Below the pieces are notes generated by a model that worked only from the letters and a program-made list of their open reading frames with translations, was not told where the DNA came from and searched no databases. A DNA stretch of 64,000 nucleotides. Source: CAIKMD01 sp963702925. GTDB lineage: Bacteria; Pseudomonadota; Alphaproteobacteria; ATCC43930; CGMCC-115725. The stretch spans positions 496,001 to 560,000 of the forward strand of contig OY969771.1 in the NCBI GenBank assembly GCA_963702925.1. Reading direction: 5' to 3'. The translations under genes were made by a program, and so were the position numbers. Positions 1 through 7,517 of this stretch are shown one piece after another. Each line of letters begins with the position of its first letter. Position 1 is the stretch's first letter.

Positions 1-255
1 CGTAATCCGGAATCGGATCGCCTCGTGGATGCGATCGAGACCGAGATCGATCCGGCGAAACGGCACAAACTGTGGCAACAGCTCGAAGCGCTTTATGCCG
101 AGGAGCTTCCGGCTCTGCCGCTTTATTTCCGCGCCGAGGCTTTCGTGCTGCCAAAATGGCTGTCGGGCGTGACCCCGACCGGCCATGACGCGCCGTCGAC
201 CTTGTGGATCGAGAAATGGCGCCGGGTGGGAGAACAAAATGCCCGCGCCCGATAA
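1..255 (+). CDS. Peptide ABC transporter substrate-binding protein, C-terminal end (partial)
   Basis: This is the last 84 codons of a gene that begins left of the window; the frame is open from base 1 to a TAA at 253-255. The visible tail has the look of the SBP_bac_5 (DppA/OppA) family end: a helix with KLWQQLEALYAEELPALPLY followed by FRAEAFVLPKWLSGV and a final STLWIEKW. In the family this part closes one lobe of the periplasmic peptide- or nickel-binding protein. Two dipeptide-type permeases follow on the same strand after a 47-base gap, which supports the call. The substrate cannot be told from this fragment. Confidence 0.8.
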   Translation, partial: RNPESDRLVDAIETEIDPAKRHKLWQQLEALYAEELPALPLYFRAEAFVLPKWLSGVTPTGHDAPSTLWIEKWRRVGEQNARAR

Positions 256-302
256 TCCGTCATGGCTTGGCATGGCCCGCGCATGACGATCAAGACGATC
301 AC

Positions 303-1256
303 ATGACCCGCTTCATCCTGCTTCGCCTGCTGCAAGCGCTCGCCGTGTTGGCGATCATGTCCTTCGTCATCTACACCTTGATCGGGTTGATGCCGGGCGA
401 TCCGATCGATCTGATGATCTCGTCCAATCCGCATCTGACTTCGGCCGATGCCGCGCGCTTGAAAGCGCTTTACGGCCTCGACCGGCCATTGATCGAACGC
501 TATTTCGCCTGGGCCAAAGCCGCGCTCAGCGGCGATTTCGGCTATTCGCGGCTTTATCTGCGGCCCGCGCTCGAAACCTTGCTGCCGCGTTTGGGCAATA
601 CCGCGCTGCTGATGGGCGCGAGCCTCATCTGCGCTTATGCGCTGGCCTTGCCGCTCGGCATTGCCGCGGCGCGGCGCCCGGGCTCGGCCCTCGACAATGC
701 CGTGAACCTCGTCGCCTTCGCCGGCATCTCGGTGCCGTCCTTTTGGCTGGCGCTGATGCTGATCCTGGTCTTCGCCGCGACGCTGGGATTGTTGCCCGCG
801 GGCGGGATCGCGACCTTGGGCGATGGCGGGCTTGCCGACCGGGTGCAGCATCTTGTCTTGCCCGTCGCGACCCTGACCTTGGCCAGCATGGGCGCGCATC
901 TGCGCTATGTGCGCGCTTCAATGATCGAAAGCCTGCGCCAAGATTATATCCGCACCGCGCGTGCCAAAGGCGCGAGCGAGACACGCATCCTGGCGCATCA
1001 CGCGCTCCGCAATGCGCTGATCCCGGTCGTGACCGTGCTCGCTTTGAGCTTCGGCTCGCTTTTTTCCGGAGCGCTCGTTACCGAGACCATGTTCGCCTAT
1101 CCCGGCATGGGCAAGCTGATCTACGACGCGATTCTCGGCAACGATTTCAACCTCGCTTTGGCCGGGCTGCTGCTGGCGACCGCGATGGTGTTGATCGGCA
1201 ATCTCGGCGCCGATCTCGCTTACGCCGCGATCGATCCGCGGATCAGCTATCGATGA
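303..1256 (+). CDS. Dipeptide-type ABC transporter permease, DppB-like
   Basis: This 317-residue inner-membrane permease has the DppB/OppB layout. An N-terminal membrane helix (about residues 8-29) runs into LMPGDPIDL, then a periplasmic stretch, then five more hydrophobic segments. The cytoplasmic EAA loop, which docks the ATPase, is visible as DYIRTARAKGASETRILAHH. I start at the ATG at 303 because MTRFILLRLLQ is the usual family beginning; the frame is open further upstream but that part looks like the neighbour's antisense. The stop overlaps the next start (ATGA), so translation is probably coupled. No ATP-binding subunit gene lies nearby. Confidence 0.9.
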   Translation: MTRFILLRLLQALAVLAIMSFVIYTLIGLMPGDPIDLMISSNPHLTSADAARLKALYGLDRPLIERYFAWAKAALSGDFGYSRLYLRPALETLLPRLGNTALLMGASLICAYALALPLGIAAARRPGSALDNAVNLVAFAGISVPSFWLALMLILVFAATLGLLPAGGIATLGDGGLADRVQHLVLPVATLTLASMGAHLRYVRASMIESLRQDYIRTARAKGASETRILAHHALRNALIPVVTVLALSFGSLFSGALVTETMFAYPGMGKLIYDAILGNDFNLALAGLLLATAMVLIGNLGADLAYAAIDPRISYR

Positions 1257-2143
1257 GGCGCTGGCGCATCGCCTTGCGCGAAAGGCGCGTCGCTTGGGGC
1301 GGCGGGGTGCTGGCGTTGCTGGCACTCCTTTCATTCGCCTCGCCTTTGCTCGCCAAGCTGCTCGGTCTCGATCCCGACCGGGTCGATCTCTATCACCGGC
1401 TGGCACCGCCTTCCCTCGCCCATCTCCTCGGCACCGACGAGATCGGCCGCGATCTCTTGCTGCGGCTGTTGCAAGGCGGACGCGTCTCCTTGCTGGTCGG
1501 CCTGGTCGCCGCCTTGGCGGCGGCGGGTTTCGGCACGGCGCTCGGCCTCGTCGCGGGCTATCGCGGCGGCAGGCTCGATGCGGCGCTGATGCGCCTGACC
1601 GATGGGATGATCGCGTTGCCCTTGCTGCCGGTGCTGGTGGTGCTCGCCGCGCTCGATTTGAAGAAGCTCGGGATTCCTTCCTCGCTCGCCGATTCCGAAG
1701 CGATCAGCCTGTACCGCATCATCGTGCTGGTGGCGCTGGTCGGCTGGACCACCGTAGCGCGGATCGTGCGCGGCGCAACCTTGTCGTTGAAGGCGCGCGA
1801 TTTCGTGCGCGCCGCCATTGCGCTGGGCGGATCGCCCGCGCGGGTCATGCTGGTGCATATCTTGCCCAATCTCGCCTCGCCGATCATCGTCGCCACCACC
1901 TTGGCGGTGGGCGAGATCGTGCTGCTCGAATCGGTGCTGAGCTTTTTGGGTTTGGGCGTCGCGCCGCCGATCGCAAGCTGGGGCAATATGCTCACCGGCG
2001 CGCAGGAAACCATCGCGCTGGCGCCGCAGCTGGCGCTTTATCCCGGGCTGTTAATCTTCATCACCGTCATCGCGTGCAATTTCCTCGGCGACGGGCTGCA
2101 AGACGCGCTCGATCCGCGCGCGGAGCGACGCCCGACAATTTGA
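1253..2143 (+). CDS. Dipeptide-type ABC transporter permease, DppC-like
   Basis: This is a 296-residue second permease of the peptide/nickel importer. It opens with a basic segment and one membrane helix (residues 17-38). Then comes the DppC signature GTDEIGRDLLLRLLQGGRVS near residue 65, and further membrane spans. The EAA loop appears as RDFVRAAIALGGSPARVML, and LLESVLSFLGLGVAPP near the end is typical. Its ATG lies within the last codons of the DppB-like gene, so the pair must be co-expressed and would form the membrane channel as a heterodimer. It differs from the common family form by extra residues (KKLGIPSSLADSEAISLY) between two membrane spans. Confidence 0.9.
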   Translation: MRRWRIALRERRVAWGGGVLALLALLSFASPLLAKLLGLDPDRVDLYHRLAPPSLAHLLGTDEIGRDLLLRLLQGGRVSLLVGLVAALAAAGFGTALGLVAGYRGGRLDAALMRLTDGMIALPLLPVLVVLAALDLKKLGIPSSLADSEAISLYRIIVLVALVGWTTVARIVRGATLSLKARDFVRAAIALGGSPARVMLVHILPNLASPIIVATTLAVGEIVLLESVLSFLGLGVAPPIASWGNMLTGAQETIALAPQLALYPGLLIFITVIACNFLGDGLQDALDPRAERRPTI

Positions 2144-2196
2144 CCGCCGCGCCGCCCGGTTCGATAGTGAGGCCAGCTTCACCAAGGCAAGAGATC

Positions 2197-3570
2197 ATGT
2201 CGCGCGCCAATTCGATCGCCAGTATCGATATCGCCTATCACCTCCACCCCAATACCAATCTGCGCCAGCACCAGCAACGCGGACCGCTCGTCATCGCCGA
2301 AGGCCACGGCATCTATGTGCGGGACGAGAACGGCAAGGATTACATCGAGGCGATGTCGGGCCTGTGGTGCGCGGCCTTGGGCTTCAGCGAGGAAAGGCTG
2401 GTCGAGGCCGCCGCACGCCAGATGCGCAAGCTGCCTTTCTATCACGGCTTCACCAACAAATCCCACGCGCCGGTGGCCGAGCTTGCCGAGCGTCTCGTCA
2501 CCATGATGCCGGTGCCGATGTCGAAAGCGTTCTTCAACAATTCCGGCTCGGAAGCGAACGACACGGCGGTGAAGATCGTCTGGTACTACAACAATGCGCG
2601 CGGGCTCCATCGCAAGAAGAAGATCATCGGCCGGCTCAAAGGCTATCACGGCGTCACGATCGCGACCGCGAGCCTGACCGGCCTTGCGCCCAATCACCGC
2701 GACTTCGACCTGCCGATCGAGAATGTCCGCCACGCCGATTGCCCGCATCACTATCGCTATGGCAAGCCCGAGGAGAGCGAAGAGGATTTCGCGACAAGGC
2801 TGGCCGAAAGCCTCGATGCGCAGATCCAGCGCGAAGATCCCGACACGGTCGCGGCTTTCATCGCCGAGCCGGTGATGGGCGCGGGCGGCGTGATCGTGCC
2901 GCCCAAAACCTATTTCGCGAAAATCCAGGCGGTCTTAAAGAAATACGGCGTGCTGCTGATCGCCGACGAGGTGATTTGCGGCTTCGGGCGCACCGGCAAC
3001 ATGTTCGGCTCCGAGACGTTCGGCCTGAAGCCTGACATTCTCACCTTGGCCAAGGCGGTGTCCTCGGCCTATCTGCCGATTTCGGCCACCATCGTCTCGG
3101 AAGAGATCTATCAAGGGCTGCTCGGCCAAAGCGACAAGCTCGGCGCCTTCGCCCATGGCTTCACCTATTCCGGCCATCCAGTGTGCTGCGCCGTGGCGCT
3201 CGAAGCGCTTAAAATTTACCAGGAGCGCGACATCATCGGCCATGTACGCAAGGTGGCGCCGGAATTCGAGCGCGGCCTGCAGAGCCTGGCCACCCACCCG
3301 CTGATCGGCGAGGCCCGCGGGGTCGGGCTGATCGGCGCGGTCGAGCTGGTGCGCGACAAGGCGACGAAAGCGCCGTTTGATCCAGCGCAAGGCGCGGCTT
3401 CCTTGGTCACCGCACTTTGCCAGGATCATGGGCTGATCGTCCGCGCCTTGGCGGGCGACACGATTGCTTTTTGCCCGCCGCTGATCGCAACCGAAGCCGA
3501 GATCGACGAGATCTGGACAAGGTTCGGCGCGGCGCTGGATGAAGGCGCGGCTAGGCTCAAGGCCGGTTAA
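2197..3570 (+). CDS. Class III (omega) aminotransferase, PLP-dependent
   Basis: This 457-residue enzyme belongs to the ornithine/omega aminotransferase family. It moves an amino group from an amine or omega-amino acid to pyruvate or another keto acid. Visible landmarks are the cofactor aspartate region LLIADEVICGFGRTG and the Schiff-base lysine K286 in LAKAVSSAYLP. The N-terminal HPNTNLRQHQQRGP and MSGLWCAALGF fit the beta-alanine/putrescine--pyruvate branch. The ATG at 2197 has a purine-rich aaggcaagag just upstream. It follows the peptide permeases after 53 bases on the same strand, so it may act on an imported compound, but that is inference. The exact substrate is unknown. Confidence 0.88.
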   Translation: MSRANSIASIDIAYHLHPNTNLRQHQQRGPLVIAEGHGIYVRDENGKDYIEAMSGLWCAALGFSEERLVEAAARQMRKLPFYHGFTNKSHAPVAELAERLVTMMPVPMSKAFFNNSGSEANDTAVKIVWYYNNARGLHRKKKIIGRLKGYHGVTIATASLTGLAPNHRDFDLPIENVRHADCPHHYRYGKPEESEEDFATRLAESLDAQIQREDPDTVAAFIAEPVMGAGGVIVPPKTYFAKIQAVLKKYGVLLIADEVICGFGRTGNMFGSETFGLKPDILTLAKAVSSAYLPISATIVSEEIYQGLLGQSDKLGAFAHGFTYSGHPVCCAVALEALKIYQERDIIGHVRKVAPEFERGLQSLATHPLIGEARGVGLIGAVELVRDKATKAPFDPAQGAASLVTALCQDHGLIVRALAGDTIAFCPPLIATEAEIDEIWTRFGAALDEGAARLKAG

Positions 3571-3608
3571 GGCGCGGCATCCTGCCGCGAAAGAGTGCAA
3601 ATGCGGGG

Positions 3609-3637
3609 CTGGCAGCGGCCCGGTTTGGAGTTATAAT
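3609..3637 (+). promoter_or_regulatory. Candidate sigma70-type promoter of hemA
   Basis: A perfect TATAAT at 3632-3637 is preceded, after exactly 17 bases, by CTGGCA at 3609-3614, which matches TTGACA at four of six positions. It sits 31 bases before the hemA ATG. In GC-rich DNA a consensus -10 box this close to a start is suggestive. It is a pattern match only. Confidence 0.45.
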
Positions 3638-3668
3638 TCAGGCAAGGCGCGGCGGAGTAGGTAAGACC

Positions 3669-4874
3669 ATGGATTATGAAGGGTTTTTCAAGACACGCCT
3701 CGATGCGCTGAAGGCGGAAGGACGCTATCGCGTCTTCGCCGATCTCGAGCGCAAGGCGGGCCAGTTTCCGCGCGCCCTCGACCACCACGCGGGCGACGAG
3801 GTCACGGTGTGGTGCTCGAACGACTATCTCGGCATGGGCCAGCATCCCGCCGTCCGCGCGGCGATGCACGAGGCGATCGACAAGACCGGAACCGGCGCCG
3901 GCGGCACGCGCAACATCTCCGGCACGACCCATTACCATGTCTTGCTCGAGGAAGAGCTGGCCTCTTTGCACAACAAGCCGGCTTCCTTGGTGTTCACCTC
4001 GGGCTATGTTGCGAATGACGCGGCGCTCGCCACCTTGGCGAGCCAGTTGCCCGGCTGCGTAGTTTATTCCGACGCGCTCAACCATGCCTCGATGATCGAA
4101 GGCATTCGCCACGGCCGCACCGAGAAGCACATCTTCAAGCACAACGATCCCGACGACCTCGCCCGGCTGCTGGAAGGCACCGATCCGGCACGCGCGAAGC
4201 TGGTGGCGTTCGAATCGGTCTATTCGATGGACGGCGATATCGCGCCGATCGGCGAGCTGTGCGACGTGGCGCAGCGTTACGGCGCGATCACCTATCTCGA
4301 CGAGGTGCATGCGGTCGGGCTTTACGGCGCCCATGGCGCCGGCATCGCCGAGCGCGACGGTGTCGGCCACCGGGTCGACATCATCCAAGGTACGCTCGCC
4401 AAGGCTTTCGGCTTGATCGGCGGCTATGTCGCCGGCTCGGCCGCGATGGTCGATTTCCTTCGGAGCCATGCGCCGGGCTTCATCTTCACCACCTCCCTGC
4501 CGCCGACGATCTGCGCCGGCGCGATCGCCAGCATCCGCCACGTCAAAGGCGCGACCGAGCTACGCGCGCGCCACCAGGAACGCGCCGCGTTGCTGAAGCG
4601 CCGCTTGAAAGAGGCCAATCTGCCGGTGATGCCGTCGCCGAGCCATGTCGTGCCGGTGCTCGTCGGCGATGCGCGGCTGTGCAAGGAAGCGTCGGATGCG
4701 TTGATGGAACGGCATCGCATCTATGTGCAGCCGATCAACTATCCGACCGTGCCCTACGGCACCGAAAGGCTGCGCCTGACCCCGTCGCCGCAACATTCCG
4801 ACGCCGATATTGAGCATTTGGTTACCAGCCTGTGCGATGTCTGGTCGCGTTTGCCGATCCGCCGCGTCGCCTGA
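3669..4874 (+). CDS. hemA: 5-aminolevulinate synthase
   Basis: This cytoplasmic PLP enzyme condenses glycine with succinyl-CoA to make 5-aminolevulinate, the first step of haem synthesis by the C4 route used by Alphaproteobacteria. At 401 residues it has the standard length. Landmarks are WCSNDYLGMGQHP near residue 50, the glycine-rich GTGAGGTRNISGT, the cofactor aspartate in TYLDEVHAVGLYG, and the Schiff-base lysine K245 in GTLAKAFGLIGGY. A candidate promoter ends 31 bases upstream. The next gene starts 12 bases after the stop and is likely co-transcribed. Confidence 0.97.
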   Translation: MDYEGFFKTRLDALKAEGRYRVFADLERKAGQFPRALDHHAGDEVTVWCSNDYLGMGQHPAVRAAMHEAIDKTGTGAGGTRNISGTTHYHVLLEEELASLHNKPASLVFTSGYVANDAALATLASQLPGCVVYSDALNHASMIEGIRHGRTEKHIFKHNDPDDLARLLEGTDPARAKLVAFESVYSMDGDIAPIGELCDVAQRYGAITYLDEVHAVGLYGAHGAGIAERDGVGHRVDIIQGTLAKAFGLIGGYVAGSAAMVDFLRSHAPGFIFTTSLPPTICAGAIASIRHVKGATELRARHQERAALLKRRLKEANLPVMPSPSHVVPVLVGDARLCKEASDALMERHRIYVQPINYPTVPYGTERLRLTPSPQHSDADIEHLVTSLCDVWSRLPIRRVA

Positions 4875-4886
4875 GACAGAGGACAG

Positions 4887-5414
4887 ATGTTCCGCGACCG
4901 CTCCCTCATCCCTGCCGAAGCCATCCGCCTGATGGCTTTGGGGCTGTTGGCCGAAGCGCCGCGCGCCTATGGCGATCTCGCGGGAGAAATCCGCTATTTC
5001 ACCAGCAATGTCGTCGGACCGTCGCTCGATCTGATGGGCAGCTCGATCGAGATGCTGCGCTATCAGGGATTGATCGAGCCGGTCGAGGGCCAAGGCATGG
5101 CCGACAATGCCGTGATGCGTTTGAAGCAAGAAGGCCGCGCCCTGCTCAACGAGCTGCTGCAAGCGCGGCTCGGCCAAGGCCAAGGCGATATCAGCCGGTT
5201 GGCCTTGCGCCTGAAGCTGCGCTTCCTCGGCCTCTTGCCCGAAGCCGAGCAGCAAGCGCAGCGCGCCCATATCGTCGAAACGCTCGAAAGCGAAAAGGCA
5301 CGGCTCGACGATCTGCGCCAGCGCAACACCGGCGCGCCGGCAATCTTCCGCGCCTGGCTCGAGCGCGACATCGCCGCGCTCGACGCGCATCTCGCCGCGC
5401 TGCGATCCGCATAG
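4887..5414 (+). CDS. PadR-like winged-helix transcriptional regulator
   Basis: This is a 175-residue soluble protein. Residues 10-85 follow the PadR pattern: AIRLMALGLLAEAPRAYGDL as the opening helices, a middle helix ending in EMLRYQGLIEPVEG as recognition helix and wing, and LKQEGRALLNELL as the closing helix. The C-terminal half (about 100-175) is charged and helical, like the dimerisation domain of PadR proteins. It begins 12 bases after hemA with AGAGGA as ribosome-binding site, so both are probably on one message. That position suggests a role in haem-synthesis or redox control, which is inference. Family assignment rests on pattern only and could be wrong. Confidence 0.6.
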   Translation: MFRDRSLIPAEAIRLMALGLLAEAPRAYGDLAGEIRYFTSNVVGPSLDLMGSSIEMLRYQGLIEPVEGQGMADNAVMRLKQEGRALLNELLQARLGQGQGDISRLALRLKLRFLGLLPEAEQQAQRAHIVETLESEKARLDDLRQRNTGAPAIFRAWLERDIAALDAHLAALRSA

Positions 5415-5471
5415 AACCCGCGCGCGACGGTCTGCTTCTTCGCGACAATCGTTGTATCACGTCATTCGTGG

Positions 5472-5494
5472 ATGCCCGGAACAAGTCCGGGCAT
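5472..5494. repeat. Palindromic intergenic repeat, copy type 1
   Basis: A perfect 9-bp stem (atgcccgga / tccgggcat) surrounds a 5-base loop at 5481-5485. It lies in the 134-base gap between two convergent genes (ends at 5414 and 5549). The core and its gtcattcgtgg flank resemble palindromes repeated many times in genomes of Rhizobiales relatives. It could also act as a weak bidirectional terminator, but no T run follows. Confidence 0.6.
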
Positions 5495-5515
5495 GACGAC
5501 GTCAACGAAGCTGTC

Positions 5516-5538
5516 ATGGCCGGGCTTTACCCGGCCAT
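5516..5538. repeat. Palindromic intergenic repeat, copy type 2
   Basis: A second perfect 9-bp stem (atggccggg / cccggccat) with a 5-base loop lies 21 bases after the first. It has the same architecture but a different stem sequence, as in paired REP-type elements. Together the two fill the gap between convergent genes. Confidence 0.6.
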
Positions 5539-5548
5539 CCAGTCGACG

Positions 5549-6079
5549 TCACTCCCCTTCCCAGTAATCGAGGCTCGTGCCGGTGCGGGTGAGAAATCGC
5601 ACGCCTTCCGGCTTGCCGTCCGGTCCAGGCGGATATTCGGCATAGATCCCGGTCTTGCCCGAATCCGGATACTCGCAAATCTCGGGGCTGAGCTTGGTGC
5701 TCACCGCCAAGTATTTGAGCTCGGTCGTGTTCGAGGTGTTGGCGATCCGATGCGCGGTCTCGGGCCCGCCCGGCGGACAGGCGATGACGTCGCCGCGTTT
5801 CACCGGATAGCGTGCCTCCCCGATGGTCACCTCGCCCTCGCCTTCGAGGATGAAGAACATCTCTTCGTTGACACGGTGGTTGTGGCGCGGAAAGGCGCGC
5901 TTGCCCGGCGGCAGCACGGTGAGATTGTAGCCGAGCTTCTGCGCGCCGATCTTGCCCGAGATCGCGCCGATGCGCGCATCGTAGCCGTCATGAGGCCGGG
6001 TCGCGCCGATCGCGGGCCCGTTATGTCCGACGATGCGAAACTCGACGAGATCGGCAATGTTCAGGATCGGACGGGGCAT
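5549..6079 (-). CDS. Cupin-domain protein
   Basis: This 176-residue protein has one cupin beta-barrel. Motif 1 is seen at about residues 65-85 as FPRHNHRVNEEMFFILEGEG, giving the two histidines and the glutamate that bind a metal. Motif 2 follows as VKRGDVIACPPGGPETAH. The ATG at 6079 is chosen because MPRPILNIADLVEF leads straight into the domain. The C-terminal extension (IYAEYPPGPDGKPEGVRFL) is seen in small single-domain cupins of unknown substrate. It may be a sugar-binding, dioxygenase-like or isomerase protein; the reaction cannot be told. It is divergent from the membrane protein at 6172. Confidence 0.8.
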   Translation of the reverse strand: MPRPILNIADLVEFRIVGHNGPAIGATRPHDGYDARIGAISGKIGAQKLGYNLTVLPPGKRAFPRHNHRVNEEMFFILEGEGEVTIGEARYPVKRGDVIACPPGGPETAHRIANTSNTTELKYLAVSTKLSPEICEYPDSGKTGIYAEYPPGPDGKPEGVRFLTRTGTSLDYWEGE

Positions 6080-6171
6080 AGGATCGCTCGCTTCAATAAG
6101 GTTGCTCCGACGGCATTTCAGGCTAGAAATCCCGCTAACGAACCGCAAGCTTGACACAACGGGACAGAGCG

Positions 6172-6654
6172 ATGGACGCGTGGCAGAGTTTCTTCGTCGC
6201 GCAGGTGGGCGCCTCGGCGGCCCTTGCCGGGCTGATCTTCGTCAGCGTCTCGATCAGCCTGACGAAAATCCTCGCCTCGGCTCACCTTCCCGATCGCGCC
6301 TTCCAGGCGCTCGTCGTTCTGATGCAAATTCTCGTCGTCGCGTCGCTTATGCTGGTCCCGGGGCAATCCATCAGGCTCGTCGGCGGCGAAGTGCTGGCGA
6401 TCGGGCTCGGGGTCTGGATCCTGGTGGCGGTCTTCGATACGCGTAGCATGCGCGACGCGGGGGCGGCCTATCGCTGGCGTGCCGCGCTGCGGACGGCGGT
6501 AAGTCAGGCGGCAGCGGTGCCTTATCTCGCCGCCGGCGGCGTCATGGCAGCCGGCGCGGACGGCGGCGTTTATTGGCTGGTGCCGGCGATCATCTTTTCC
6601 TTCGTCATCGCCATGGTCGATGCCTGGGTCCTGCTGGTCGAGATCAATCGCTAG
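6172..6654 (+). CDS. Small integral membrane protein of unknown function
   Basis: This 160-residue protein has four hydrophobic segments at about residues 10-30, 45-67, 72-90 and 120-155. Short basic loops such as TRSMRDAGAAYRWRAALR separate them. The start begins MDAWQSFFVAQVGASAALAG; an in-frame TTG at 6151 is an alternative. I recognise no catalytic or transport motif. It is divergent from the cupin gene, and its stop codon ends at the first base of a palindromic repeat. It probably sits in the inner membrane. Confidence 0.65.
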   Translation: MDAWQSFFVAQVGASAALAGLIFVSVSISLTKILASAHLPDRAFQALVVLMQILVVASLMLVPGQSIRLVGGEVLAIGLGVWILVAVFDTRSMRDAGAAYRWRAALRTAVSQAAAVPYLAAGGVMAAGADGGVYWLVPAIIFSFVIAMVDAWVLLVEINR

Positions 6655-6688
6655 AGCACGATCCGTTCGGCCGAAGCGGATCACGCTC
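6654..6688. repeat. Palindromic intergenic repeat (imperfect)
   Basis: The arms gagcacgatccg and gcggatcacgctc pair with a one-base bulge and two wobble-type mismatches around the self-complementary core ttcggccgaa. The element starts on the last base of the preceding stop codon. Similar agagcacgatccg sequences are frequent between genes of Rhizobiales. It may double as a transcription end for the two convergent genes. Confidence 0.55.
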
Positions 6689-6709
6689 CGGATTCATTGA
6701 TTTGGTCGC

Positions 6710-6748
6710 ATTTTCCGCGGCGAACCGCTGCACACTTCGCCGGAAAAT
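6710..6748. repeat. Palindromic intergenic repeat, second element
   Basis: The arms attttccgcggcgaa (6710-6724) and ttcgccggaaaat (6736-6748) are inverted with a two-base gap in pairing and an 11-base loop. The element lies 21 bases after the first palindrome and stops four bases before the SDR gene end, so the whole 97-base gap is repeat DNA. Confidence 0.5.
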
Positions 6749-6751
6749 CCT

Positions 6752-7492
6752 CTAGTAGAGATGCTGCCCGCCGGTGACGAAGATCTCGCTGCCCGTGACA
6801 TAGGATGAATCCGGCGAGCAGAGATAGAAGATCGTCTTTGCAACATCCTCGGGGCTGCCGAGGCGTTGCAACGGGATGCGCGGGATCAACACCTCGGTTT
6901 CGGGCGACAGCATCTGAGTTTCGATCTCGCCCGGCGCCACGGCGTTGACCCTCACGCCGAGCTGGCCGAACTCCACCGCCATCTCGCGGGTCAAGGCCGA
7001 GAGCGCCGCCTTCGAGGTCGAGTAGGCCGAGCCGGCGAAAGGATGAACGGCGTGGCCGGCGATCGAGGTGACGTTGACGATGGCGCCTTTGCGGCGCGCG
7101 AGCGAGCCTGCGAGCCCGCGCGCCAGGATGAGCGGCGTGAAGAAATTGAGCTGGAAGACCTCGCGCCAATCGCCGAGATCGCCATTCAACACGCCGAGCC
7201 TTTCGCGGAACGGCGTCTTGGGCGAAACGCCGGCATTGTTGACCAGCGCATCGAGCGGCTTGTCGCCGAGAAGTTGCTGCACCTCGGCGAGAAAGCGCTC
7301 GACCGCCACAGGATCGGCGAGATCGGCCGGCACGTGATGCGTCCAATTGGGATCGCGCTTGCACTCGGCCGGCACGTCTTCGCGCGACGTCGTGATTACC
7401 TGCCAGCCAGCATCGGAAAAGCGCTGCACCGTGGCATGGCCGATGCCGCGGCTCGCCCCCGTCAGCAACAAGGTCTTAGCTGCGTTTTCCAT
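6752..7492 (-). CDS. Short-chain dehydrogenase/reductase (SDR)
   Basis: This is a 246-residue classical SDR with a Rossmann fold that binds NAD(P). The cofactor motif TGASRGIGHATV lies at residues 11-22, NNAG at about 88, and the catalytic tetrad is seen as S in NVTSIAG and Y-x3-K in YSTSKAA. The C-terminal VTGSEIFVTGGQHLY is a typical family ending. I start at the ATG at 7492 (MENAAKTLLLTGAS), since the upstream open frame is antisense to nothing but lacks the fold. It would reduce or oxidise a carbonyl/alcohol; the substrate is unknown. It is 25 bases downstream of the cation exporter gene on the same strand. Confidence 0.88.
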   Translation of the reverse strand: MENAAKTLLLTGASRGIGHATVQRFSDAGWQVITTSREDVPAECKRDPNWTHHVPADLADPVAVERFLAEVQQLLGDKPLDALVNNAGVSPKTPFRERLGVLNGDLGDWREVFQLNFFTPLILARGLAGSLARRKGAIVNVTSIAGHAVHPFAGSAYSTSKAALSALTREMAVEFGQLGVRVNAVAPGEIETQMLSPETEVLIPRIPLQRLGSPEDVAKTIFYLCSPDSSYVTGSEIFVTGGQHLY

Positions 7493-7517
7493 GGCTACCC
7501 CCCGATCCAATTCAGCG

